A stretch of DNA of 64,000 nucleotides from assembly GCA_951230915.1 (NCBI GenBank), contig OX579636.1, forward strand, positions 45,263,912-45,327,911. Reading direction: 5' to 3'. The notes under the pieces were generated by a model that was not told the DNA's origin, did not search any database, and saw only the letters and a program-made list of their open reading frames with translations. Positions 23,546 to 35,221 of this stretch are shown piece by piece. How positions within the stretch are numbered: position 1 is the first letter of the stretch; the number at the start of each line of letters is the position of its first letter. The DNA comes from Antitrichia curtipendula (Eukaryota; Streptophyta; Bryopsida; Hypnales; Leucodontaceae). A program made the translations under genes and the position numbers.

Positions 23546-24206
23546 TGTATCTTATATAAAATTGTTTTGTGAATAAATTTAGAATTCAATGTGAAAGTCA
23601 TGAGAGATAATTATGAAACTACATAAATAAACTACAAAACATTCAAATATACATATCATGCAAAAAAACTCAAAACCATAAACATCAAGAGATGTAACCT
23701 TTCGTCAGATGGCATAATCAAATTCATGCTAAATTAACAAAACATCATTTTGATTCATATAAAATGTTTGTTCAATTTTTCTACTATCATTTTTTAATGG
23801 TATAAAAATAGGCATTGAATTTGGCACTCATTTACTTTCTACATATTGAAGATTGAAAATTTTGGGACCCCTTTCTAGCTTTGAAGACCTTGGCACTGGA
23901 AATTGGATCCTCACACAATGACACAAATGTGGGAATCTGAAGAGAATGGTTGGCAAAAAAACAAAATGGGACAATGAACTCAAACAAAGGACAAACTAAA
24001 AATATTTTTTTCACCACTATAAACAAAAGCATTCAAAAAGGAAATTATTGCAAAAGCCATAATAAGATTTTTCCAATTTCCATTCCAAAGTCATCACCTT
24101 AGTAAATTTACTTTTAAAAATTCACAATTTTTTTGTATTTTAATGGATGGATTGGTGTTTGTTCAAAAGGTTTTTATTCATTCTATTTTGATTAACCCCA
24201 ATCATA
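23546..24206. other. AT-rich intergenic
   Basis: No gene or clear repeat end could be supported; the minus frame 23832-24032 is not recognised. Confidence 0.4.
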
Positions 24207-24935
24207 ACCCCTCAAGTCCCAAGTGTCTCCTTGGGTAACAATTGAAGGTTCCATGCAATTCCTATTATCTCAATTTTGGGAATAAGTTTTTTGAAACTTT
24301 ATTTTGTAAATATAGTTTTTAATAAAATTGATTCTCCAATAGCAATAATTATGCTGCACAAAGCTCAAAGTAGTCAACCACAAGCAATAAAGAAATCGCA
24401 ATAACTTGAAATAATTTTTCTAAAATTTATTTTCTATAGATTATAATTTTGTCTATGTAATTATGTAATGTAAAGATTGATTCATTTCATTTGTCTAAGG
24501 TCATGTGGTAAAAATTTCATCAAATTTTCCCATACGGATTGGAAGATATTAACATTCAAAGTTGGACAAAAGGATTTTTATCAAGAACATAATGAGTTAA
24601 GGAGTTTTACATTAAATAATGTGTTATCAATTTTTACATCATGAACAAAATAATTCAAAAAAATATAATGTGTTAGAAAAAAATTTTGAAATTATTTTGA
24701 TTTTTTGTGATTTTTAGGGGCTATTTGCCAACCGTCCTCCATTTTTGACTTTTTGTGCAATAACTTTTGCTTCTAGGCACTAATTGAAATAAAAATCATA
24801 TTGCCAAGAAACTTGTGTGTTTTTCTAGCTTTACAAAAAAATTTAGTAAGTTATGATGAATATTGAGACCGTATAAGCCTAGTACCCGAAGTTGCATTTT
24901 GGCCCCAGTAGGATCAATGGGACTTCAAGGGTTAA
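24207..24935. repeat. TTAA-family repeat, diverged copy
   Basis: Left end ATAACCCCTCAAGTCCC and right end GGGACTTCAAGGGTTAA form a 15-16 bp inverted pair with matched variation (AGTCCC / GGGACT). The interior is AT-rich and shares phrases with the 59-654 and 60378-60961 copies. Confidence 0.6.
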
Positions 24936-25299
24936 AGGGCAATCTAGGCATCTTTTTGAAAAATTAACTTGGAGGATTCATTTTGAATGAAATTTATTAT
25001 AATTTTTCAAAAAAATTGTTTAATAAGGTTAAGATTGCTTGCTAAAAAAATCTTACCATTAGAATTATTGTGTTTCAATCCCATCTTTGATCTATTAAAA
25101 ATTTAGTTTTTCTTTCGATCTTAGACTTACTTCTACCTAACAATTTAAAAAAAAATGAAAATCAAGTGTGTGTTCTTTGAAAAAATATTCCAAGACTATC
25201 AAATCAATTATTTACCACAATTTTTTTTTAATTTAAAGTTTAGATTCCCAAAAGAAATTCCACAAATAATAGTCAAAGTCATCTAGAGTTGCAGGTCAA

Positions 25300-25517
25300 T
25301 GTTAAAAAATAAAATAAAATTCCAACTTCAAACGCTGATAATTTTCAATTTGTACAGCCAAACTTTATGCAATTTTTACCACACGATCTCAAACAAGTAA
25401 AGTTTAAGATTTTACAATTAGATTCTTATAAATGTAATTTTTTTTGGATGAATGCAATAGAAATGACAATTTTGAGTGATTTTGACCCAAAAAATGGTCT
25501 AGGTCCTTTAGAGGTTA
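25300..25517. repeat. TTAA-family right-end fragment
   Basis: Ends GGTCCTTTAGAGGTTAA at 25517 and is preceded by the family's inner text in inverse orientation. No left partner was seen, so it is truncated. Confidence 0.5.
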
Positions 25518-26537
25518 AATTCTCAATTCATGTCTCCAGTATAAAAAATTAATTCAAAATCCATATTCATTTGCATAAATTATAAGTTAAAGAGTATTCA
25601 AAGTCTTATAATTTACTGTAGCAAGATGGAAAAAAAATCTTTCTCACTTTAAATGCAAATATCTTCCAATGTACTTGATATAGGTTGGAATTGTCTTAGT
25701 TCATATATGGTGATATATATCAATGTACTGCCAAATGTATGGTGTATAAGTTGTGAAAAGACAAATATGCAAGATTTGGCAATGGAATTTTGAGGCCATT
25801 TGACTAAGGCTATGAAATAAAGACATGGCATGACTATGAAATTTTGAGGCCAGATGACTAAAGCCATTAAATGAAACCACAACATAAATAAGGAATCAAT
25901 AGATTCATGATGGCACACAATTGAGGCCAGGAAGTGAAGGCACACAAAGTGCCACCAAAACTATTGCTTCAAATAATTTGAGTGTTCCTTCATCCACAAT
26001 TATAATATTTTAATAAAAACAAATAATGAAAAATAATGAAACCTTTGAGAGTTGAAGATCTATTTCAAGGCACAAATTAATTTATAATTAATTCTATGTG
26101 TTCAAATAATTTATGGGTCTATTCATCCAGAATTGTATTTTGTTCATTATATTATATTTTAATAAAAACAAGCTTTAGTTTTCTTACCTTACTACATGAG
26201 ATAATAAGACTTTGAATCTTCAACATTAAATTTTTTCACTATAAACTTTGAATTACCCTAAAAATTAAATTGAAGAATTGAATATTTGAATTGAAAGCTA
26301 AAAAATAGATCCAATATGATGTTTTTCCAAAAAGATGCTATAATTGTCCCAAAAGCAAGATATCATATACCTTTTCCATACTAATCCACATGAAATGAAT
26401 CAATCTTTCCATATATAGTCCAAAATATAATCTATAACAAATAAATTTTTTAATTTTAAATTTCAAGTCTTTATGATTATTTTTGTTGCCCAAGCTTGAC
26501 TATTTTGAGGTTTCTGTGGCATAGCTTTTGCTCCCAA
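25518..26537. other. AT-rich intergenic
   Basis: A 50-60 bp phrase with 'GAGGCCA.TTGACTAA..C.ATGAAAT' recurs two or three times near 25790-25930, probably a local duplication. No gene supported. Confidence 0.4.
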
Positions 26538-26582
26538 ATCCTAAACCCTAAACCCTTAAATCCTAAATCCTAAACCCTAAAA
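26538..26582. repeat. Interstitial telomere-like repeat (CCCTAAA)
   Basis: About six imperfect CCCTAAA / TCCTAAA units in 45 bp. CCCTAAA is the common plant telomere unit, so this supports a plant origin. It may be a repair scar or part of a repeat. Confidence 0.7.
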
Positions 26583-26879
26583 CAATTTTATAGGTTAAAC
26601 AACTTTTAAAAATATTTCACTGAAACCGAATTCCAAAATAAGGGATCTCTTGAATCTGAGATTCCATTCCAAAAAAATCTCACTTTCCGTGTCAAATGAC
26701 ATGTGGTTTTTTCTGTAAATACCTCATTCCTTGACAAGAGACGGCTGCCAATAATTCCTCTAGTAAAATTCTGCCTATTTATAAAAATAGAGGTTGCTGG
26801 AACGTTGGATTCCATTTCACCCCGTCAGCACCAGTTGTGGAATAGGAATGTCAATGCCCCCAAAGCAAAGAGATACTCC

Positions 26880-27351
26880 TCCCTTGGTTCCTGAAATTTT
26901 TGAATGTTCAAATTTCCCGCTTAGTCATCCCGACACTTTCTTCATCGTCTCTCTCTCGTGAGCTCCCCATATCGCCTCATTTTCTTGTTTTCCAATCCTT
27001 CCTTCCTCCTTGGCCTCCTGCATGCATTATTAGTTTGTTACGGCGCGGCCTCTGAACGTGTGCATTTTCAATTCAATTCTGTCTTTGCGAAGTTAGTAGT
27101 GTCTTGGCAGCTTAGTATCGCTTGAGTTCTCGTAAGTTCCAAGTTCTTTTTTCATTATTTCTTGCCAAAGTTTCTGTGTTTGGTGTCATTCATTGAGAGC
27201 TGTTTGATTAGAAACCGTATTGTTGTACAAGGTACAGTGTTCTGTTTTCCATTCGTCAACTACAAGTGATAGTCTTGAGCAGTAAACATTCAGACGGCAT
27301 AGATTCCAAGGTCTGTGTAGAATTTCACGTGGTTTGAACTCCCCTATTTCT
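26880..27351 (+). promoter_or_regulatory. Putative leader or promoter of the 27.3-30.4 kb gene
   Basis: A GC- and CT-rich stretch (TCGTCTCTCTCTCGTGAG at about 26946) stands out from AT-rich DNA and precedes ATG at 27352. It resembles a plant 5' leader. This is inference from composition and position only. Confidence 0.3.
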
Positions 27352-27397
27352 ATGCCGAAGAATCCGGAGACATCGTCAGTAGCATCCAGGAATGATC
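27352..27397 (+). pseudogene. Possible first exon of the plus-strand palindrome gene
   Basis: ATG at 27352 opens MPKNPETSSVAS and runs into the first palindrome copy. A convincing GT donor is not visible, so its link to the 29777 exon is uncertain. Confidence 0.25.
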
Positions 27398-27399
27398 AT

Positions 27400-27817
27400 A
27401 TTTATCCTTGGCTCGAGGATAATCTTGAACAATCCCTATTCTATTTATCTTCAAGTCGAAGATAAGTGTCATTAGTTTATGATAATGCACATTATGATCC
27501 TTAAATTAATTTAAGTCTTGAAGAGACCAAAATGTACTTTCTGGAGTATATGCAGTTATCTTCGACACGAAGATAAATAATAATTAGTAACTAGTAATTC
27601 CTGGATACACTTGGCTTTCAATGAATATACCCGGTTTCTTCTTCTTTTTCACTCTTGGAGCAATCCTCGTCATGTTTGTACTTTGCTTTTTATCTTCGAC
27701 TTGAAGATAAATTGTCGTAGATCAATTTTGTCAAATTGATTTCAATGGAATTATCCATTTTTGTATAAATATTATACAGAATGAAATTTTAGAATCTTAT
27801 CCTCGAGTCGAAGATAG
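27400..27817. repeat. 21-bp palindrome, five copies
   Basis: Copies at 27400-27423, 27442-27465, 27555-27577, 27688-27712 and 27796-27817. They are followed, across the inserted CACTA element, by the copies at 29196-29467. Arms vary by C/T and G/A changes (for example TTATCTTCAA / TCGAAGATAA at 27442). Confidence 0.8.
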
Positions 27818-27870
27818 AACTGGTATTCATAGTAGTAAATATTTATATGTATCTTTTACAAATTCATAAT

Positions 27871-29130
27871 CACTAGAAGAAAATGAGTGGTTCTGCGACT
27901 TCAAAGAGCAACTGTTTTTTGAGTTGTATAACTAATTTGCGACATGTGATAGTCTAGAGGTCTGAAGTTGCAGTGGACAAGTTGCATAAAAAATTAGAGT
28001 CGCAAAATGAAGTGAATCTGTTTTTCATCCAACAGCGTAGTTTGAACTTCGTTGACGGCCTTTTCTGACGTGGTCGCTTACGTGTACTCGCTGCCACGTG
28101 ACGTCGATCATTCAATCGATGAGTTGTGCGACTTGTTTGCAACTTATCTGTGACTCCATTGCGACTTGTTGGCGACTCATTTGTGACTTGTTTGTAACTT
28201 GTTTGCAACTTGTAGATTTGTAGATTTTAAAATTCTAATCTTAATGATTTGTAGATTTTGGATATTATAAATCTAAATTCTATTCTAGATTTCAGATATT
28301 TAGATTTAAAAGATTTCATTGGTTTAGGAAATTGTATAATTTAAAAATTCTTGGATTTTTACAGTTTGTAGATTTCTACAATTTGTAGAAATCTACACCT
28401 AATAGAAATCTTAAAATTCTACTAAGGGAGTTCATTACATAAGAATACAACAACTTACAAGTCTTATATGTCTAACCTAATGGTACTCTTGACAATTGAT
28501 ATGGGACAATTGCTATAAGACAAATAATCGGGAAACAAATTAGAAAATGACTAGAAAATGACTACAAAACAACCAAAAAAATTCTAGTTGTTTTCTAGTC
28601 ATTCTGTAGTTGCAATCTATTTACAGAGAAGCTCTGTGTAGTGTAGGATTACAAGAGTGTAATAGAGTTGTCATTTACAAATTCTAGTTGTTTCTAGTTG
28701 CAATCTAGTCGTTTTTTAGTCGAACTATAGTTGTTTTCTAGTTGCAGTCTAGTCATTTTCAGGTCAAACTATAGTTGTTTTCTAGTCAAACTATAGTTGT
28801 TTCTAGTCGCAAACTAGTTGTTTTCTAGTCGAATTGTGGTCAAATTTAGATAATATGTGATTGTGGTTTGCCACAATGGACTCCACGATGCGTAGAGTTG
28901 TCCACATCGACAACTGTGATGAAAACTGAATGTAGAATACCTCACAATAATTCTAATTGCCAACTCTATTACAATCCTGTAACCCTACACTTTATTCTAC
29001 GACTACTTTGCGACTAAACAACCTAATTGTCAAATTTGGTGCATATAGAGAGGATTACAGTTGCAGGATAGTTCTATAGGACAACTAGTTGCATGTAGGT
29101 GGTTGTGCTAGACACGTTTTTCTTCTAGTG
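27871..29130. mobile_element. Non-autonomous CACTA element, 1260 bp
   Basis: Left terminus CACTAGAAGAAAATGAG, right terminus TTTTTCTTCTAGTG (complement CACTAGAAGAAAAA), flanked by AAT at 27868-27870 and 29131-29133. The inside has subterminal repeats: a GCGACTTGTTTGCAACTT-type array at 28115-28215 and a TCTAGTTGTTTTCTAGTC-type array at 28580-28840. Such subterminal arrays are the transposase-binding regions of CACTA elements. No transposase frame is present. It sits between palindrome copies, so it inserted into the palindrome-bearing region after that formed. Confidence 0.85.
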
Positions 29131-29195
29131 AATATACATCAGATAGACTTGAAATACATATTCGGGTAGATTTCACTAGTAAATGTTCTGTAAAC

Positions 29196-29682
29196 ATTTA
29201 TCTTTGTATCGAAGATAATATATTTTTAAAGTATTAGGTGGCGTGTTTGGTTTGAGGTCTGGTAAGAAATAATGAAAGTAATACTCTTTGACAATTATTG
29301 ACATTTTAGTTATCTTTAGGTTGAGGATAAAATGATCCTTCTCATTCACTTTGAGTATTTGCAAGGTGGTTGGAATTCGTCTTTGGCGATATCATTTCAG
29401 ACATAGACATATGAATAGAAACATATCTCTTGTTCTCTAGATGATTATCTTTGATTCGATGGTAAATTTATAAGCTTTAATATATTACTGATTTATCTGT
29501 GAGATGGTTGATTTGAATGATTTTGATATTATTATTTTTTATGTATATTATATAGGATTAATGGATTTCATGGTTTTTGGATAGTCAAGTAACTCACTTT
29601 GCATTCATCTCGCCCTTGTGAGAGACTTCATATCCTTGTACAATGACTTGTATAAATTCATATATTTGGCTCAAAGATAATT
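29196..29682. repeat. 21-bp palindrome, three copies and a decayed fourth
   Basis: Copies at 29196-29219, 29309-29331 and 29442-29467, with a half-decayed copy at about 29662-29682. They precede the acceptor of the 29777 exon by 95 bp, so the array probably lies in an intron, as in the minus-strand gene. Confidence 0.7.
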
Positions 29683-29776
29683 TGGCAATGAATTTATAGA
29701 ATTTTGTGTATGATGTATCCTGGACTCGTGGATGTGATCTTCCATTATAAACTAATGTCAGTTACATTTCTTGCAG

Positions 29777-30386
29777 GATGGATGCTCATGATGTCAACGA
29801 GTTTACAGTTCCGGTGCCAGTTTTGCCCGAGGGTTTTGCACCTTGCGAGGGAATACCACGTGGTTTTTGGTATACAAAGTGTGTCATCCTCAGAAATGAA
29901 AGGTCGGTGGAAGTGGCGAAAGGAATTTGTCACAACATAGATGCGGATCTTGTCATCGACATGAATGGGGAGCCCCTTGGTAACGATCGCGTCGCTATTC
30001 ATATTGTAGAGTCTTTATGCGAAGAAGAAGTTCCTTCGGAGTAGATGTGGTCAATGCCCTCTTGGCCCATTTTGAGGGTCTATTTGAATGGTGTTAGTTT
30101 GTATGATCATGAGCAAACGCATCTCTATAGATCCACTCTAAACGGGACCGGGCGGCGAAAACGAATTGAAGTTCATTCCTATGAAAGCTCGTGAGAGAGG
30201 AAAGAACCAAATAGCCTCTCGAGAAAAGATGTCCATCTCACCCCGCAGTCAGTGGCTGATGTGTCTAGCAAGGAGTATTGCACCAAGAATTGTGTACAAC
30301 CATTTCTGCGTAGGCAGATTGAAGCCATTCGGTCCATAATGTATGTTGACGGAGGAGTATATACTCGAAAGTCTCGTTTGCTTGAT
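29777..30386 (+). pseudogene. Decayed exon with Cys-motif, transposase-like N-terminus
   Basis: Acceptor TTCTTGCAG ends at 29776. One frame from ATG 29778 runs 203 codons to an excellent donor GTATGTAAG at 30387, phase 0. It is broken only by TAG (30042-30044) and TGA (30192-30194). The first 88 codons have LPEGFAPCEGIPRGFWYTK and DADLVIDMNG. The last 40 contain KEYCTKNCVQPF and then R..MY....Y.RK..LLD. This Cys-x3-Cys block followed by a basic helix recalls N-terminal modules of proteins encoded by DDE-type elements in animals and seedless plants; that assignment is from memory of the pattern and is weak. Downstream exons could not be identified. The same palindrome family links it to the 14-19 kb gene. 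Confidence 0.5.
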
Positions 30387-30407
30387 GTATGTAAGCCCTC
30401 AAGTTAG

Positions 30408-32345
30408 CATTTGGAGCTCTGGGTTTATTTTTCACGATTTATTGTTAGTTTTTAGTGTCAATTCATGTGAAATAACATGAATAAATCAATTGAGAGGAGT
30501 TTGGTAGAAGTCCCTGCCAGTTTAGTGAGAAGTCTTCCTAAAATCATGGAAAGCACAAAATACTCTGTTTTTCCAGGTTTAGGTCTTAGTTTAGTGTCTT
30601 ATAGTCCAGATTGGCATTTTTGAGAGATGTGAGGATGTGAGAGTTAACCAATTATAGTGTCTGATCCATGTAAAACTCAATATGTAGAGTGCATATGATA
30701 GCCTGACTCAACTACAAGAGTCTATATCTAGGTTTAGAAGTATTTAGATCCAATTCATGAAGAATATGGACTAGTTACGTGAATACTTGCAAATGTTGAA
30801 GAATATGAATCAGAATGCAAAGTAGAAGAAGGGCAAGGTGATTAGAGCTTACAAAAAGGTGCTTTTAAGATAAAAGCATGCCAAGAGATCAACAGCGGAG
30901 CTAATCATCCACAACAACCTCGGTACCAGAATAATTTCCCCTTGGGCGGAAATTATTAAGGAATTGCTAAAATTGGCATCCTTATTGGAGATTTGGTTTT
31001 GCCCTTGGCTTTTGGACACTTCCTAAAAGTTTGTCCAAAAATTTCGGGATTTTACAAAACTCCACGATGACTCCATGGGAAGTCAACCGCCTTTGAAACT
31101 GATGGTAAATTCATAGAAATTATCCAAAGTGCGGTAAAATCTTACTAAAAATTAGAATAGATTATTACATATTAAATAAACGACCTGTCAAGTTTGAAGA
31201 CTTTTTGATAGTCAAAAGTACCAGAATCGGCAACGACATTGAATTTAACAAGAATTTACAACATGACGGCGGGTTGACCGGCGAACCAGGAGCTAGCGGT
31301 TTCCGAATGTCGCAAACAAGGAATGTTTTCTTACTCTCACAAACCTTCTAGGCAACTCTGGGCAGTCAGTTTCCTTGGGAAACGCAAATTCCATTAATTG
31401 GGATTTTGACTTTTCTTTGGAGTTACCGTGATTGGTTTTTACGAATATTTACAGCCTGGAAGAAGGGGGTAGAAGGTTCCTTAGACAAATTGGGGTCTTT
31501 TGAACGCAATGGCACAATCGGTTTCCAATTTCAAGTTGTTCTCAAGAAGATAGAAAGAGTTCAGCAGTAGGTTTGACTTTTTTAGAGTAATTAGTGGTAA
31601 TTCAAGGTTAATTTATAAAATATCTTAGTGAAAGTCGAAGATTGGATTTAGTTAAGATTTCAAATCTTTCCTTTAAAAGCCAATTTAGATTAAGTTAAGA
31701 ATATTTTGAAATATTCTAGGGTTGTTTGCAAAATATCTCAAAGTCAAAATAGTTAAATTCCTAAATATCTTTGGGAAAATCTCAGATTTTATTTAGACAA
31801 GATTTCCTTTCTAATTAAGGCTTGTTCTAGAAGATTCTAATGATTAAACAAAGATTATTTAGCAAATATCTTAGGATAGTTTAGGATTTAGCGTAGGGTA
31901 GTGTTGAGTAAAAGAACTAATATCTTATGGTAAATTAAGGTGGCGGGGCCTTCTAGCAAGTATATAAGGCCCCCCTCCGAAGTTTCTCATGTCCCATTTT
32001 GTTTCATTATCTGCCTACCGACACTTTGTCGGAGCGTAGAGACTCTCTTTTGTTCAATTTGCATACCGGCTTTGTCGGAAGCAATTAGTTAGGCCAAATT
32101 TTGGTCATCTTTGCTCATTTTGCTTTTTTTGCTTTTTTTAGTAGAGGATTTGGTTAGAGGACTCGGGGTTCCCTTTTAAATCATCAATACCACACTAAAA
32201 ACACGCTTTTGGGAGGCTCATCCTCCAAAAAACTTGCATACCTTGTTTCCATACTAATTTTATGTTTTGTAACAGTCATTGAGTCAGAATTCTTAAGGCG
32301 GTGAAGCTAGTCTTTATCAAAAGATTCTAATATTCAAAATACCAG
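30408..32345. other. Retroelement-like debris with a TATA motif
   Basis: No open gene. A promoter-like GTATATAAGGC at about 31959-31969 is followed 60-130 bp later by small hairpins (CCGACACTTTGTCGG and CCGGCTTTGTCGG). This could be the U3/R region of an LTR, but no second LTR copy, primer-binding site or gag/pol frame was found. Confidence 0.3.
31957..31970 (+). promoter_or_regulatory. TATA-box-like site
   Basis: AAGTATATAAGGC in a short GC-rich context, directly upstream of CT-rich sequence. It may be the promoter of a decayed retroelement. Confidence 0.35.
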
Positions 32346-32373
32346 CCAAACTTTGTTGTACAACAAAGTTTGG
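32346..32373. repeat. Perfect 28-bp palindrome
   Basis: Two 14-base arms, CCAAACTTTGTTGT and its exact complement, with no spacer. It stands 13 bp before the 80-bp tandem array. Confidence 0.8.
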
Positions 32374-32385
32374 TTTGACATGATT

Positions 32386-32605
32386 CTTAATGTTCGGTTT
32401 AAACACTTTATGTGTACCTCCTTTAAGAATTAAAACCATCTGATACCTTAGAAATTATTTTAGCTCTTAATGTTCGGTTTAAACACTTTCATGTGTACTT
32501 CCTTTAAGAATTAAAACCATTTGATATTGTGGGAATCTTTTTAATCCTTAATGTTCGGTTTAAACACTTTCATGTGTACCTTCTTTAAAGATTAAAACAT
32601 TCCTA
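32386..32605. repeat. Tandem array, 80-bp unit, three copies
   Basis: CTTAATGTTCGGTTTAAACA starts at 32386, 32466 and 32547, and each is followed by ATGTGTAC, CTTTAA and ATTAAAACAT. The copies are about 85-90% alike. Each contains GTTTAAAC. Confidence 0.8.
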
Positions 32606-33098
32606 CAGCCATTTAGAACCATATTTCACGAGTTTGGCCTGGGGTTGTTCCTGCACGGCAAAGCTTTGACTTTTAAAGGTTACCCTCGAGATTTTGGACA
32701 AAAAATAGCAATTGCCAAAGCTTAACTGGTTAAAAGCTATTTAAGCCCAAAACTAACACCAAGATCGGCTCTTTCCGTTTCATATAGTACGTCATCTACC
32801 TTGTTGTCCTAATTTGCCAAAGTTATGGACGTTTTAGTTTAGATAGTGTTGTCTTAATCTAGAGATGCTTTGCTTTAATTATCCTAAAAATCCAACAATT
32901 AGTTAGAATTGCTTTACTTTAGTTATCATAAAAATCCAACAATTAGCTTAGAGTGCCTTATTAGTTAATTAAATAACCAAATTAGAATTCAGTTAGCATG
33001 GGAAAGGTCTGAGAGTGAATCTGGGAGGAGTCTGTCAAGGTCCCGGAGGTCTCTGTCTAGAATCAATCGCTCAGTCTCGGAAGGCTCAGTCTCGGAAG

Positions 33099-33252
33099 GG
33101 TCTGCTAGGTCGCTGGGGGGGTGCTGCTAGGTTGCTGGGGAGGTATGCTCGGTCGCTGGGGTAGTCTGCTAGGTCGCTAGGGGGGTCTGCTTGGTCGCTG
33201 GGGAAGTCTGCTAGGTCGCTGGGGGTTGTTGTCAGGTTGCTTGAGGGTCTGC
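33099..33252. repeat. Minisatellite, about 23-bp unit
   Basis: Six to seven imperfect units of TCTGCTAGGTCGCTGGGG, G-rich on the plus strand. They lie within retroelement-like debris. Confidence 0.75.
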
Positions 33253-35221
33253 TTCACAGGGAGTCCAAGGAGTTGAGAGTTCGGTTCAAGAAAATCAGAT
33301 CATCAATTGCAAACATAAAACAAAAGAAGGTTAGGTCATTGCTCGCCACACCACCCGATTTTGATTTTGATTTCTAAAAGTTAGTTAGTCACTCTTGAAA
33401 CTCAAAGCTCACCACACATACACAAAGCCACAACTTCCAAAACTCCATAGCCATCTTCCAAATGACGAACAAGAATTGAATCCCAAACACTTAAAGAAGA
33501 AGAGGGAGATAAAGTAGCGGCTTGAGAGGGAATTAGAATTAAAAAACTAATATTTTTCAAGCATCTAACTATTCATTTGGAATTGTTCTTGGTTTTGTTC
33601 AGTTTTCCTATTCATCTAACTATTCACGTGGGCCTTGGTTTTGTTTTGTTGTATTTCTTTTCTATTTATTTACTATTCATTTTGGATTCATTTTGGCTTT
33701 TATTCCGTTACTATTCATTTATTATTCATTTTGGGACAATTTTTTGTGTTTTTTTATTCTTTCATCACTATTCATTCGAAATAATACTTTGGATTGTCCT
33801 TGTTACTATTCAAGAATTTGGTTTTAGTCATTAATTAGGATTCTGGTGCAAATTAGTTGGTTGAATGTTGATTTAAGTTTTGTTTTATTAGGCCTAATAA
33901 GCCAAATAGGAAAAAACAAAAGTCAACAAAAAGATTAAATTAATCCAACAAAATTAATAAACTAATGAATAACAAACAAACTTCACTATTCATTGGAAAA
34001 TTTATTAGAATTGGATAATACTAACTTTTAGAATTAACACTTAAATTGAATAAATCTCCAAAGTATTTGGAATTAGGGCCTTGAAGTTCATTTTATTAAC
34101 TAGGAACCAAATATAGACACTTAAGTATTTAATCTAACAACCTAAACTTAAGAAATTATGTTAATTACTTAAAACTAACAACGTCTTGTAGGAATTAGTC
34201 AGGAAGAATGTAGAAAGGAAAATTTTCAAAACGTACTAATACTCAAATTACATGAAGAAAGGACAAAGCACACGTGATGGAGGATGACTGATATTATGAA
34301 TCCATCATGCTGGTGATATGCGACAACGAGACCATGGTTACTATGGACACAAAGGTATGTTAGTTGCGCTTTTTAGTTATTTTGTTCTTTGAATTGACTT
34401 GTTCTCAAATTAAAGTTAGAATCATGCTTTTAGAAGTTAATCTTTAGAGTAGGGTTTTAGAATCTAAGTTAGAATTTAGGACCTAATAGGTAAAACAACT
34501 CATATTTACAAGTAATCCAACAACTAAAGAATACTAATAATTAATCTTAAACATAAAGATTGGATGGAAATTTAAGATTTTCATCCAAAAGAATCTTTAA
34601 GGAATCTTTTAGATAGGAATCAAACAAGAAAACTATAGAGATTCCAAAATCCATATTTACTTTTGAAAGTACTTTATTATTGAAGGGTAAAAGGTTGGAT
34701 GAAGTTTGAGACCAAATTCGGATAAAAAAACATCTGAATCGGTCAAAATTCCGATTAATCTTTAAAATCCATAACTTTAAAGAATTAATAACTTAACCCT
34801 AGAATTTAGAATTATTTTGGATTGATTTGCTATTTTAGATTAGTAGATGAAGGTTAGCACAACTAAGGGGTCGAACTCACCCCGTGGTAACTTTTGCTAG
34901 GAATTTTGGAATCTAGTTTTCCTTACCATTATGGGTAGGAAATTTTATGTTCTAAAAGGCTACTTAGATACAATTTTAGTTAGATTAGATTTTGTTTTCT
35001 CTTTCTCTTTTTCACCTAACCATAACGTTTTAACTAGTTTACCAATAGTTTTTTTCCTAGAATTAGTAAATATTACAGGATCATCAGTTACAAAAAGTGT
35101 CCATTGCTTGAAAGGCGAACACTTATTTAGGAACACCCAATTAGGACTGAATCTCCAACAAAACAACCGCTAAAGCCCGTGTGTAACTTTCTGACTCAAG
35201 GGTGGAGTTAGAAACACTCAC
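33253..35221. other. AT-rich debris, no gene
   Basis: Simple-sequence text around TTACTATTCATTTATTATTC (33.6-33.8 kb) gives a long plus frame (33577-33834) that is low complexity. A purine-rich AAGAAGAAGAGGGAGATAAA at 33493 could be a polypurine tract. No supportable coding region. Confidence 0.4.

Noticed and set aside
26538..26582. A true chromosome end
   Set aside because: Only about six degenerate units, with ordinary sequence on both sides.
30408..35221. An intact LTR retrotransposon
   Set aside because: No paired LTRs, primer-binding site or gag/pol frames could be found; only a TATA-like motif and purine tract.
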